A DNA stretch of 64,000 nucleotides. It comes from Mycolicibacterium sphagni. GTDB lineage: Bacteria > Actinomycetota > Actinomycetes > Mycobacteriales > Mycobacteriaceae. The notes beneath the pieces are model-generated. The model made no database searches, was not told the origin of the DNA, and worked only from the letters and a program-made list of their open reading frames with translations. The translations under genes and the position numbers were made by a program. Of this stretch, positions 24,053-32,455 are shown piece after piece; the first letter of the stretch is position 1, and each line of letters opens with the position of its first letter. The stretch spans positions 124,001 to 188,000 of the forward strand of contig NZ_VBSB01000008.1 in NCBI RefSeq assembly GCF_013337765.1, given 5' to 3'.

Positions 24053-26569
24053 ATGACGGATGTCGTGAGCAACGCCCCGGGGGACGTCACCGGCGAGGCC
24101 GCCGCACGACCGCACGAACACAGCCGCACCGGACTGTCGGCCGACGCGCTGCGCCGTGCGATTGCCGATCATCTGGTCTACTCGATCGCCCGGCCGCCGA
24201 GCGTGCTGACGTCCGAGCATTACTACCGCGCGCTGGCGCTGGCGGTCCGCGACCGGATGCAGCAGCGCTGGATGGCGACCACGCAGGACCTCCTGCACGG
24301 CCCTGCGAAGGTGACCTGCTACCTGTCGGCCGAGTTCCTGATGGGGCCGCAGCTCGGCAATAACCTGCTGAACCTGCGCATCGAGGAACAAGCCCGCGAA
24401 GCGCTGGCCGCGCTGGGCCAAGACCTCGACGTCATCCTGGCCTGTGAGGAGGAGCCCGGCCTCGGCAACGGTGGCCTTGGCCGGCTGGCCGCCTGTTACC
24501 TGGACTCGCTGGCCACCCTGCAGCGCCCGTCGATCGGCTACGGAATCCGTTACGAGTTCGGCATTTTCGACCAGGAGATCCAGGACGGCTGGCAGGTCGA
24601 GAAGACCGACAACTGGCTCGTCGCCGGCAACCCGTGGGAGATCGACAAGCCCGACGCCAGCTACCTGGTGAACTGGGGCGGCCGCACCGAGCAGTACGAG
24701 GATGTCGCGGGCAACCACCGGGTGCGCTGGATCCCCCGCCGGGTGATCAAGGGCGTGTCCTACGACACCCCGATCCAGGGCTACGGGGTGAACACCTGCA
24801 ACACGCTGACCCTGTGGAGTGCGCGGTCGATGTCCTCGTTCGCGCTCGACGCGTTCAACACCGGCGATTTCTACAAGGCCGTCGAGGACGAGGTCCTCTC
24901 GGAGAAGATCTCGAAGGTCCTCTACCCCAACGACGAACCCGAGGCCGGTAAGCGGCTGCGACTGCAGCAGCAGTACTTCTTCGTCAGCTCGTCGCTTCAG
25001 GACATCCTGCGGATCCACCTCGAGCGGGCCCGCCTGCCACTTACCGCACTGCCGGACAAGTGGGCCATTCAGCTCAACGACACGCACCCGTCGATCGCGG
25101 TGGCCGAACTGTTGCGGCTGCTCATCGACGACCACCACATGGCGTGGGACGAGGCGTGGGAGATCACGGTCGGGACGTTCGCCTATACCAACCACACCCT
25201 GCTGCCCGAGGCGCTCGAAACCTGGCCGCTGGGCATCTTCGGCGAATCCCTGCCCCGGCACCTGGAGATCATCTACGAGATCAACGAGCGGTTCCTCGAC
25301 GAGGTGGCGGCCAAGTTCCCCGGCGACGAAGACCGGGCCCGGCGGATGTCACTGATCGGCGAGGACGGTGGCAAGAGTGTGCGGATGGCCCACCTGGCCA
25401 CCGTCGGCAGCCACGCCGTCAACGGCGTCGCAGCATTGCATTCTGAACTGCTGAAAGCCAGTGTGCTGAAAGACTTTTACGAGATGTGGCCGGAGCGGTT
25501 CGGCAACGTGACCAACGGTGTGACCCCACGGCGGTTCCTGGCACTGTCCAACCCGGGTTTGCGAACCCTGATCGACGAGACCGTCGGCGACGGCTGGCTG
25601 ACCGACCTGGAACAGCTGCGCCGGCTGGAGTCTTACGTCGACGACCCCGCATTCCGGGAGCGCTGGCGAGATATGAAGCGCGCCAACAAAAGCAGGCTCG
25701 CCGAGTATGTGCACTCCTCGACCGGCATCGAGCTGGACCCGACGTGGATGTTCGACATCCAGGTCAAGCGGATCCACGAGTACAAGCGCCAGCACCTCAA
25801 TGCGCTGCACATCATCACCCTCTACAACCGGCTCAAGCGCAACCCCGGGTTGGGGATCGCGCCGCGTGCGTTCATCTTCGGCGGTAAGGCCGCGCCGGGT
25901 TATTTCATCGCCAAGCGGATGATCAGGCTGATCACCGCCGTCGGCGCCACCGTCAACAACGATCCCGACGTCAACCGCTACATGCGGGTGGTGTTCCTGC
26001 CGAACTTCAACGTCAAGAACGCCCACCTGATCTACCCGGCGGCCAACCTGTCCGAGCAGATCTCCACCGCGGGCAAGGAAGCCTCGGGCACCGGGAACAT
26101 GAAGTTCATGATGAATGGTGCGCTGACCATCGGGACGCTGGACGGCGCCAACGTCGAGATCCTCGAAGAGGCGGGCCCGGAGAACTTCTTCCTGTTCGGG
26201 CTCACTGTCGAAGAGGTCGAACAGCTGAAGGCCGACGGCTACCGGCCGACCAGCTTCGTCGAGCGGGACCCCGAGCTGGCCGAGGTGCTCGAACTGATCG
26301 CCCAGGGCACCTTCACCCATGGTGACACCGAGGTGCTGCGGCCCCTGGTCGACAACCTGGTGCACCACGACCCGTTCCTGGTGCTTGCCGACTACCGCTC
26401 GTATATCGACTGCCAGGCCCGGGTGAGTGCCGCCTGGCACGATTCCGACGCCTGGTCGCGGATGTCGATCCTCAATGCGGCGCGCAGCGGCAAGTTCTCC
26501 TCCGATCGCGCGATCGCCGAATACTGCGACGAGATCTGGCACGTCGGCGCCATGCCGGTCACGTTGTAG
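24053..26569 (+). CDS. glgP: Glycogen/alpha-glucan phosphorylase
   Basis: An 838-residue glycogen phosphorylase that releases glucose-1-phosphate from alpha-1,4-glucans. Early segments are TCYLSAEFLMGPQLGNNLLN and EEPGLGNGGLGRLAACYLDS; later IQLNDTHPSIAVAELLRLL and FDIQVKRIHEYKRQ. The pyridoxal phosphate Lys lies in EASGTGNMKFMMNGALTIGT (about 681-700). Length matches the family (about 830). The ATG at 24053 is chosen because AGGAGAG lies about 6 nt upstream, rather than the earlier in-frame start at 24011. Downstream genes are on the same strand but unrelated in function. Confidence 0.95.
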   Translation: MTDVVSNAPGDVTGEAAARPHEHSRTGLSADALRRAIADHLVYSIARPPSVLTSEHYYRALALAVRDRMQQRWMATTQDLLHGPAKVTCYLSAEFLMGPQLGNNLLNLRIEEQAREALAALGQDLDVILACEEEPGLGNGGLGRLAACYLDSLATLQRPSIGYGIRYEFGIFDQEIQDGWQVEKTDNWLVAGNPWEIDKPDASYLVNWGGRTEQYEDVAGNHRVRWIPRRVIKGVSYDTPIQGYGVNTCNTLTLWSARSMSSFALDAFNTGDFYKAVEDEVLSEKISKVLYPNDEPEAGKRLRLQQQYFFVSSSLQDILRIHLERARLPLTALPDKWAIQLNDTHPSIAVAELLRLLIDDHHMAWDEAWEITVGTFAYTNHTLLPEALETWPLGIFGESLPRHLEIIYEINERFLDEVAAKFPGDEDRARRMSLIGEDGGKSVRMAHLATVGSHAVNGVAALHSELLKASVLKDFYEMWPERFGNVTNGVTPRRFLALSNPGLRTLIDETVGDGWLTDLEQLRRLESYVDDPAFRERWRDMKRANKSRLAEYVHSSTGIELDPTWMFDIQVKRIHEYKRQHLNALHIITLYNRLKRNPGLGIAPRAFIFGGKAAPGYFIAKRMIRLITAVGATVNNDPDVNRYMRVVFLPNFNVKNAHLIYPAANLSEQISTAGKEASGTGNMKFMMNGALTIGTLDGANVEILEEAGPENFFLFGLTVEEVEQLKADGYRPTSFVERDPELAEVLELIAQGTFTHGDTEVLRPLVDNLVHHDPFLVLADYRSYIDCQARVSAAWHDSDAWSRMSILNAARSGKFSSDRAIAEYCDEIWHVGAMPVTL

Positions 26570-26578
26570 CGTCTCTGC

Positions 26579-27412
26579 GTGGTCTGCGACGACTTCGGCG
26601 AACATCGGGACGCGAACCGGGCGTGGTGGGACGAGCGGGCGCCGGCGCATGCCGGTTCGCCCGACTACGCGGTGGACGCGCTTGTCGGTGACGCCGGGGC
26701 GCTGTCGGACGTGGTGCGATTCGACGTGCCCCGCCTCGGCGACATCGCCGGCGCGCGGGGCGTCCATCTGCAATGCCACATCGGTACCGACACCCTGTCG
26801 CTGGCCCGGCTCGGGGCACGGATGACCGGCCTGGACTTCTCCCCCACGGCGATCGCCATCGCCCGCGGGATCGCCACGCGGGCCGGACTCGACATCGACT
26901 ACGTCGAGTCCGATGTGTACCAGGCCGCAAGCGCTCTCGGCTCGGAGAGCTTCGACCTGGTGTACACCGGGGTCGGCGCATTGATCTGGCTGCCCGACGT
27001 CGCGGGCTGGGCCGAGGTGGTCGCGGCCCTGCTCAAGCCCGGCGGCCGGCTGTTCCTCCGAGAGGGCCACCCCGTGTTGTGGGCGGTCGACGAGCAGCGG
27101 ACCGATGCGATCGCACTGGGCTACCCGTACTTCGAGCACGACGATCCGATGCGGTTCGACGCCTCGGAGACCTACGTGCAGACCGATGCGGTGTTCACCG
27201 CAACCGAATCACGTGAGTGGAACCACGGATTGGGTGAGATCGTCACCGCCCTGTTGGATGCCGGTCTGCAACTGACCATGCTCGTCGAACACGACTCGGT
27301 GCCATGGGAGGCACTGCCGGGACGCATGCACAACGTCGGTGGCGAGTGGCGTCTCGATGAGCATGGTGAGCGACTGCCGCTGAGCTACACCCTTGCGGCG
27401 GTCAAGCCGTAG
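26579..27412 (+). CDS. Class I SAM-dependent methyltransferase
   Basis: A 277-residue protein with a Rossmann methyltransferase core: motif I region GVHLQCHIGTDTLSLARLGA (about 60-79), motif II Asp in TGLDFSPTAIAIARGIA, the SFDLVYTGVGALIWLPDV acidic loop and the LLKPGGRLFLREG post-motif. The glycine-rich loop reads QCHIGTDT rather than GxGxG, as in a known subset of this superfamily. Substrate unknown. It starts at a GTG 9 nt after the glgP stop, so the two are probably cotranscribed. Confidence 0.82.
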   Translation: MVCDDFGEHRDANRAWWDERAPAHAGSPDYAVDALVGDAGALSDVVRFDVPRLGDIAGARGVHLQCHIGTDTLSLARLGARMTGLDFSPTAIAIARGIATRAGLDIDYVESDVYQAASALGSESFDLVYTGVGALIWLPDVAGWAEVVAALLKPGGRLFLREGHPVLWAVDEQRTDAIALGYPYFEHDDPMRFDASETYVQTDAVFTATESREWNHGLGEIVTALLDAGLQLTMLVEHDSVPWEALPGRMHNVGGEWRLDEHGERLPLSYTLAAVKP

Positions 27413-27421
27413 AGTGCCGGT

Positions 27422-28399
27422 GTGCCCGGGGTCTCGTTGCAGCGCATCCCGCTGGAGATCCGAAAGGCCGCAACGGTCATTGCGATCGCCATCGTGTTGG
27501 CGTCGAGCTTCGCGGCCGCCTACACCGTCGCACTCGGTCGTCCGTCGCCGCGCAACCTGCCGGTCGGTGTCGTCGGATCGACGGCCCTCACCGCGCCGTT
27601 CGTCAATGCGTTGCACCGCAACGAGAACGAGTTCGACGTCCATCAGTATGCGACGCGCGACGAGGCGGTCGCCGCGATCAACCAGCAGCGCATCACCGCG
27701 GCGATCGACGCCACGGCGACACCGCCTCAGCTGTTGCTGTCCAGTGCCAGTGACCCGTCGGGCGCCCGCGCCCTGATCCAACTGGACCAGACCCAACCGG
27801 GGCAGTTCATCCTTCCGATCGTCGACCTGCATCCGCTGCCACCGTCGGATCCGGCCGGGCTGGCCACGTTCTATCTCGTCATCGCCGCCACGATCCTGGG
27901 CTTCATCACGATGTTTCAGCTGCGGGCCAACGTCAAGACGCTCAGCCTGCGGCGCTGGCTGGTCTGCCTGGTGGTGCTTGCCGTGGTCGGTGGAGCGGCG
28001 TTGGCGGTCGTCACCGGACCGGTCCTGGGTGCGCTGAGCGCGCCGTTCCCGCAACTGTGGCTGCTGACTTCGGTGCAGATCGCGGTCGCGGCATTGTTCA
28101 ACTCGGCCATGCTGGTGCTGATCCACCGGTGGGCCATCATCCCGACCTGGTTGGTGTTCATCCTGCTCGGCAACACGTCGTCGGGCGGGGCGGTGTCCGC
28201 GACGCTGCTGCCGCAACCGTTCGCGTTTTTCAATCACGCGCTGCCCAGTGGCGCGACGGTGTCGGCGATCCACGCGGCGACGTACTTCCCGGACAACCAG
28301 CGGCTGCTGCCGTTCGTTGTGCTCGGGGTGTGGCTGGTGGCCAGCCTAGTCGTGCTGATCGTCGCGTCACGAGCACTGCATCGCTCGCCGGCGCAGTGA
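27422..28399 (+). CDS. ABC-2/YhgE-like membrane protein
   Basis: A 325-residue membrane protein: TM1 near residues 16-38 (VIAIAIVLASSFAAAYTVAL), an external domain of about 110 residues (RPSPRNLPVGVVGSTALTAP to about 145), then about five TM helices to the C-terminus. This arrangement, one TM, a large extracellular loop and a five- to six-TM block, is that of the ABC-2 permease/YhgE-Pip group. No ATPase gene is adjacent. The start is a GTG 9 nt after the methyltransferase stop. Transported substrate unknown. Confidence 0.65.
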   Translation: MPGVSLQRIPLEIRKAATVIAIAIVLASSFAAAYTVALGRPSPRNLPVGVVGSTALTAPFVNALHRNENEFDVHQYATRDEAVAAINQQRITAAIDATATPPQLLLSSASDPSGARALIQLDQTQPGQFILPIVDLHPLPPSDPAGLATFYLVIAATILGFITMFQLRANVKTLSLRRWLVCLVVLAVVGGAALAVVTGPVLGALSAPFPQLWLLTSVQIAVAALFNSAMLVLIHRWAIIPTWLVFILLGNTSSGGAVSATLLPQPFAFFNHALPSGATVSAIHAATYFPDNQRLLPFVVLGVWLVASLVVLIVASRALHRSPAQ

Positions 28400-28416
28400 A
28401 GTCCTAATGTGGGGGG

Positions 28417-29397
28417 ATGATCCCCGCCGGCCGTATCACCTCGATTTGGCGCTATCCGGTCAAGTCGATGCTGGGTGAGCAGCTCGCCGAGGCCGAGATC
28501 GGCGAGCTCGGTCTGCACGCCGATCGCACCTGGGCCGTGCGTGACGTCGAACTCGACGCGACGACCAGCGCCAAACGGCTGCCCACTCTGCTCTGGCTGA
28601 CGGCACGCTACGCACAGGCGCCGCCGCCGGATGCCGGGCCGGGCCACGCGCCCGAGGTCGTCATCACCTTCCCGGACGGCACCGAGGTCACCAGCTCCGA
28701 TCCCGTTGTGCACCAAGCGTTGTCGCGCTATCTGGACCACGAGGTGGAACTTCGGCCGCTGCCGCCGATCGATCGTCGCGACCAATATCGCACGCCGATG
28801 GCCACGAAGACCGACCTGCGCACGATCTTCGGTCTCGAGGACGGCGAACCGCTGCCCGATCTGTCGATGTTCCCGGTCCGGAAGCTCGCCGAGATCAGCC
28901 GCTACGCCACGCCGGTCGGCAGTTATGTCGACGCCTACCCCGTGCACATCATCACCGAGCAGAGCCTGGCCACGATGGCTGCGCTATCACCGGATTCGGA
29001 TTTCGACATCCGGCGTTTCCGCCCGACGATCGTGGTCGACTTCCCCGCTGTATCGCCGCATCCGGAATGGGAGTGGTGTGGCGGCACGCTGCACGCCCCG
29101 CACGCCGAGCTGCAGCCCTTGATCCCCACGATCCGCTGCGTGATGCCGTCGCACGAACAGCCTGAGCTCAAGCGGGACAAGGAGATCACCCGCACCATCG
29201 CCGCGCACTCGCGGCGCTGCCTCGGTGTCTATGGCAACATCACCCGAGCGGGCCGGATCACCGAAGGTGATGTGCTGCAACTGGATCCGGTGAATCGTTC
29301 GACGATCGGCGCCACCGCCGGCTCGGGTGTCACGAAGGTGAAACGGGCCGTTATGCGGGCGGTGTCGGCCGCCATGCCAACCGGGAAAAGGAGCTGA
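28417..29397 (+). CDS. MOSC domain protein (MOSC N-terminal beta barrel plus MOSC)
   Basis: A 326-residue protein with an N-terminal MOSC_N barrel (GRITSIWRYPVKSMLGEQLA, about 5-24) and a C-terminal MOSC domain (RFRPTIVVDFPA about 204-215; QPELKRDKEITRTIAAHSRR about 247-266). These proteins bind molybdenum cofactor and take part in sulfur transfer or reduction of N-hydroxylated compounds (mARC-like). In that group a Cys coordinates Mo; a candidate is Cys in RRCLGVYGNI near residue 268. The ATG at 28417 follows the membrane gene by 17 nt. The electron donor is unknown. Confidence 0.8.
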   Translation: MIPAGRITSIWRYPVKSMLGEQLAEAEIGELGLHADRTWAVRDVELDATTSAKRLPTLLWLTARYAQAPPPDAGPGHAPEVVITFPDGTEVTSSDPVVHQALSRYLDHEVELRPLPPIDRRDQYRTPMATKTDLRTIFGLEDGEPLPDLSMFPVRKLAEISRYATPVGSYVDAYPVHIITEQSLATMAALSPDSDFDIRRFRPTIVVDFPAVSPHPEWEWCGGTLHAPHAELQPLIPTIRCVMPSHEQPELKRDKEITRTIAAHSRRCLGVYGNITRAGRITEGDVLQLDPVNRSTIGATAGSGVTKVKRAVMRAVSAAMPTGKRS

Positions 29398-29399
29398 CC

Positions 29400-29585
29400 A
29401 TGCGTCATGCCGTGGGTGTAGTGGGTGTGCTGTTCGCGCTCTTCGGATCGTTGTGGGCGCTGCAGGGGTTCGGTGTGGTTCAGGGCAGCCCGATGAGCAA
29501 CACCACGACCTGGTCGGTCATCGGACCGATCACCGCACTGATCGGTGTCGGTCTGGCCGTCTGGGCCTGGCGTCCCCGACGTTAA
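29400..29585 (+). CDS. Small membrane protein with two TM segments
   Basis: A 61-residue protein made of two hydrophobic segments (AVGVVGVLFALFGSLWALQG and VIGPITALIGVGLAVWAW) joined by a short polar loop, ending in basic RPRR. It starts 2 nt after the MOSC protein stop and so is probably cotranslated with it. I do not recognise a family. The ATG at 29400 lies just after GGAGCTGACC, a usable ribosome site inside the previous gene. Confidence 0.55.
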   Translation: MRHAVGVVGVLFALFGSLWALQGFGVVQGSPMSNTTTWSVIGPITALIGVGLAVWAWRPRR

Positions 29586-29612
29586 GCCTGGTCGACAACG
29601 ACAGGCTCGCTT

Positions 29613-30578
29613 CTAGAGAAGTTGTCGCACAGCATTGAGGCGCTCGCGCCACCACGCGATCCGCTCCGCGTCATCGAGCGCGAACTCGGCCATGCGCGCG
29701 GCATCGGGTCCCGGAGCCATCGGCGCCACCGGTAGATACCCGTCGACCGGAATCAGCGCACGGCCCGGTGAGACGATGTCGCCGGCCAGCACCGCGGCGG
29801 TACCCAGCCCGCAGGCGAACGGAACCTCGGGCAGCGCGCCGGCCAGCGCCAGCCCGCCGGCCAGTCCGATGCTGGTCTCCGACACCCCGGATGCCGCCGC
29901 AACCACGCACGGCAGGTCGGTGCGTTCGGCGAACCGCAACGCCCGGCGCACACCGCCGAGCGGGCCGACCGTCAGAACCGCGACGTCGGCGGCTTCCGAG
30001 AACGCCGTGCCGTCAGGGCCGAGGTTCGACACCTCGAGGGCCAGCCGCACATCGACGCGGCGGCGTACCGCCGCCAACTCCGCCGTCGTCGCGGATCGCA
30101 GCTGCACGAACTCGACCCCGCCGGCGGCCCGGTCCAGAACCGGAATCGACTCGGCAGCGGTGTCGACGTCCCAGGGCTGCTCGACCACGCAGCGGATCGC
30201 CCCGGCCGGTCCCAGCGCTGCGCGCACCGCTTCCAGACGGGCAACATCCTCGGGTCGCCCGTTGACGTACACATCCGCCGCACTGCACCCGCTGGCCGTG
30301 GCGATGGCGATGGCATCCTGGGGCTGCACCGCGGGCACCACCACCGCTACCGCGACCCGTCCTCGCACCGGGTCGGGCCAGCCGACGGTGCCGCCCTCGA
30401 TGGCCGACGTCAGCCAGCGCGCCGCGGTCAGATCGTCGGTGGTGCGGGGTGGGCTGAATTCACCCCACCCCTGAGGTCCCTCGATCAGCATCCCCTCGCA
30501 GGCGGTGAAGCCCGGATAGGAGTCGCGAGCCGGGATCGTGAAAACCCGTGCGCCGTCGAAATCGATCAGTGCTTTCAC
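29613..30578 (-). CDS. MenC-like enolase-superfamily protein with catalytic residues replaced
   Basis: A 321-residue protein that aligns end to end with actinobacterial o-succinylbenzoate synthase MenC (EGPQGWGEFSPP, RRRVDVRLALEVSN, GPLGGVRRALRFAE, VPFACGLGTAAV, VDGYLPVAP). Against the MenC pattern the first catalytic Lys segment (KVKV) reads DVYV, the DANG metal ligand becomes VEQP, the EQP Glu position reads VQLR, the ADES metal ligand reads LEVS, and the final catalytic Lys (VLKVAPLGG) is Thr (VLTVGPLGG). All five positions are lost, so it is unlikely to be a synthase. Its GTG at 30578 overlaps the stop of the upstream MTHFR-like gene (GTGA). Alignment is from memory. Confidence 0.75.
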   Translation of the reverse strand: MKALIDFDGARVFTIPARDSYPGFTACEGMLIEGPQGWGEFSPPRTTDDLTAARWLTSAIEGGTVGWPDPVRGRVAVAVVVPAVQPQDAIAIATASGCSAADVYVNGRPEDVARLEAVRAALGPAGAIRCVVEQPWDVDTAAESIPVLDRAAGGVEFVQLRSATTAELAAVRRRVDVRLALEVSNLGPDGTAFSEAADVAVLTVGPLGGVRRALRFAERTDLPCVVAAASGVSETSIGLAGGLALAGALPEVPFACGLGTAAVLAGDIVSPGRALIPVDGYLPVAPMAPGPDAARMAEFALDDAERIAWWRERLNAVRQLL

Positions 30579-31483
30579 GCCGATGACCGGGCGGAGCCCG
30601 CAGGCGACCAGTAGGCGAGCATCTCGGCGAAGGTCTCGAACGCCGGGCGCGACATGCCGTAGGTGGCTTCGAAGTGGATGCTCAACGGGAACCCGAGATC
30701 GGCAACGCCGTCGATGACCCGCTTGTACAAGTCGACGAGCAGGCGACGCTTGACCTCCGGTTCGCTGGCGGCCAGCGAGCGCACGAAATCCTGCTCGGGC
30801 ACGACGGCGTCGTTGCCGGGGTCCTGGATCAGCCAGTTGATCAGGCCGACCCGGCTTTCGACCTTCGGCACGAAGCCGAATGACAGCAGGATCTCCGGGC
30901 GGAAGTCGGTGGTGGCGGCGAACTCGGTCAGGAAGCCGACGATGGCGTCGGAGTACAGCAGCTGCGTCATGCCGTACGTCGCGCCCTGGCCGCACTTGAA
31001 GCCGAATCGGCCGGCTTCACCCGCCCTGGTCGGGATCAGGATTGCGCCGCGGTTGGGAACGAGGTCGCGGTAGATCGTCAGAGCATCGGTCGGTGCGACG
31101 CCGGCGCCCTCGCCGTCGGCCATCGTGCGCGGAACACCGACGAAGACGATGCCTTCCATGCCCGCGCCGAGCAGCTGGGTCAGTCGCCCGCTCAGCGTCT
31201 CCTGATTCATGAACGCGGTCACCTGGGTGCACAGGCCGCGCATGCCTGGCAGTTCCGGCGAAATGCGCGACCAGTAGTCCAGCACATCGAGCTTGGGTTT
31301 CATCTCGACCGGACGGTCGTCGTCCTCCTCGATCATCCCGGGGATCATCACGTGGCCGATGCGGCCCGCGAGGCCGGTCTCCGCGGAGAACTGCACGACT
31401 TTGCGCGCCTCTTCCAGAACCTCGTCCGGAGTGCGATCGGTGTTGGGCGGCACGAGTTCGAGCGCGACAGTGTTGAGGGGCAC
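30575..31483 (-). CDS. Mycobacterial non-canonical methylenetetrahydrofolate reductase-like protein
   Basis: A 302-residue TIM-barrel protein of the mycobacterial MTHFR-like family (Rv2172c type), which from memory includes small NADH-dependent MTHFRs lacking flavin in M. smegmatis. Motifs are VALELVPPNTDRTPDEVLEE at the N-terminus, LCTQVTAFMNQETLSGRL, FGFKCGQGATYGMTQLLY and FPLSIHFEATYGMSRPAFE. The enzyme would supply 5-methyl-THF for methionine synthesis in the cytoplasm. It starts at a GTG with AGGAG 8 nt upstream. Its stop overlaps the start of the MenC-like gene, so both proteins are made from one message. Confidence 0.75.
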   Translation of the reverse strand: MPLNTVALELVPPNTDRTPDEVLEEARKVVQFSAETGLAGRIGHVMIPGMIEEDDDRPVEMKPKLDVLDYWSRISPELPGMRGLCTQVTAFMNQETLSGRLTQLLGAGMEGIVFVGVPRTMADGEGAGVAPTDALTIYRDLVPNRGAILIPTRAGEAGRFGFKCGQGATYGMTQLLYSDAIVGFLTEFAATTDFRPEILLSFGFVPKVESRVGLINWLIQDPGNDAVVPEQDFVRSLAASEPEVKRRLLVDLYKRVIDGVADLGFPLSIHFEATYGMSRPAFETFAEMLAYWSPAGSARSSA

Positions 31484-31685
31484 GAAACTGCTCCTGACAA
31501 GACGACTGGGTCCCTGGGGTGCGAGCCGGGATGGCCGCCGGACGCGATCCGCCGATCACCATACAGAAAGCCCGGTCGGGACCCCACGTCGCGGCGACGG
31601 CACAGTGCGCAAAGCGCGTTGCGCACACCCGTGAGAGGGTAGCTTTCGGGGTGTACGTGGCGTGTCCATGTTCTAGGGGTCAGCG

Positions 31686-31919
31686 ATGATGGGTCGGAAT
31701 CGAATCCGTGCGGTCGGCACGGTGGCACTGGCCGCCGTCGGCATCGTCGTGCTCGCCGCGTGTGGAGCCAAGGACAACGAACCGGCATCCTCCACCAGCC
31801 CCTCGCTGTCGCCGACCAGCAAGGCCACCCTGCCCGGCCCGAACAACTTCAGCCCGTCTCCGATTGCGCCGCTGAACCCCACCGCGAGCCCCGGCAGCCA
31901 GATTGCGCCACGCCCCTGA
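31686..31919 (+). CDS. Small lipoprotein, Pro/Ser-rich
   Basis: A 77-residue lipoprotein. A basic N-terminus (MMGRNRIR) and a hydrophobic core (AVGTVALAAVGIVVLAAC) end in a LAAC lipobox; Cys at about residue 26 would be lipidated. The mature part of about 50 residues is low-complexity Ser, Pro, Thr and Ala (SSTSPSLSPTSKATLPGPNN). No domain is recognisable. It lies upstream of furA on the same strand, but the furA promoter follows it directly, so the two are independently transcribed. Confidence 0.65.
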   Translation: MMGRNRIRAVGTVALAAVGIVVLAACGAKDNEPASSTSPSLSPTSKATLPGPNNFSPSPIAPLNPTASPGSQIAPRP

Positions 31920-31940
31920 GCTGTGCATTTCATACAACTC

Positions 31941-31975
31941 TTGACTCATTCCAGAAAAGGGACGACTATCTCACC
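31941..31975 (+). promoter_or_regulatory. furA-katG promoter, leaderless, with presumed FurA operator
   Basis: A -35 box TTGACT (31941-31946) and a -10 box GACTAT (31964-31969) are separated by 17 nt. The furA GTG follows the -10 by 6 nt, so the transcript is probably leaderless. In mycobacteria the AT-rich sequence around this -35 region is the known site of FurA autoregulation; the spacer TCATTCCAGAAAAGG resembles that site as I recall it. Confidence 0.75.
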
Positions 31976-32419
31976 GTGACCTCCACGTCGGATCTAGCCG
32001 ACCAGCTGCGAACAGCGCGGCTGCGGGTCACCCGCCCCCGTGTCGCGGTGCTCGAGGCCGTCTATTCCCACCCACACGCCGACACCGACACCATCTTCGG
32101 AGCGGTCCGCGCCGGTCTGCCCGATGTGTCGCGCCAGGCGGTCTACGACGTTCTGCACGCACTGACCGCCGCCGGGCTGGTGCGTCGCATTCAGCCATCC
32201 GGATCGGTGGCCCGCTACGAAGCGCGTGTCGGTGACAACCACCATCACGTCGTGTGCCGGTCCTGCGGTGTCATCGGCGACGTGGACTGCGCAGTCGGCG
32301 ACGCGCCGTGCCTGACGCCGTCCGACCACAACGGGTTCGTCCTGGACGAAGCCGAGGTCGTCTACTGGGGCTTGTGCCCCGACTGTTCTGCCCAACAGAT
32401 TTCGCGAGCACAACCGTGA
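31976..32419 (+). CDS. furA: Ferric-uptake-family regulator FurA
   Basis: A 147-residue Fur-family repressor. The winged HTH is LRTARLRVTRPRVAVLEAVY with VSRQAVYDVLHALTAAGLVR (about residues 43-68), and the C-terminal dimerisation/metal domain holds NHHHVVCRSCGVIGDVDC and the second Cys pair CPDC. In mycobacteria FurA senses peroxide or metal and represses katG and itself. It uses a GTG start that coincides with the expected transcription start. katG follows 36 nt downstream, the conserved mycobacterial furA-katG order. Confidence 0.95.
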   Translation: MTSTSDLADQLRTARLRVTRPRVAVLEAVYSHPHADTDTIFGAVRAGLPDVSRQAVYDVLHALTAAGLVRRIQPSGSVARYEARVGDNHHHVVCRSCGVIGDVDCAVGDAPCLTPSDHNGFVLDEAEVVYWGLCPDCSAQQISRAQP

Positions 32420-32455
32420 TCGCAGCCCATTTCACCACTCCCGAAAGGAAATACA

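Noticed and set aside
23870..27139. Long open frames on the minus strand opposite glgP and the methyltransferase gene
   Set aside because: They mirror the high-GC codon bias of glgP, have Arg/Gly-rich translations without any family motif, and lie wholly antisense to a certain gene.
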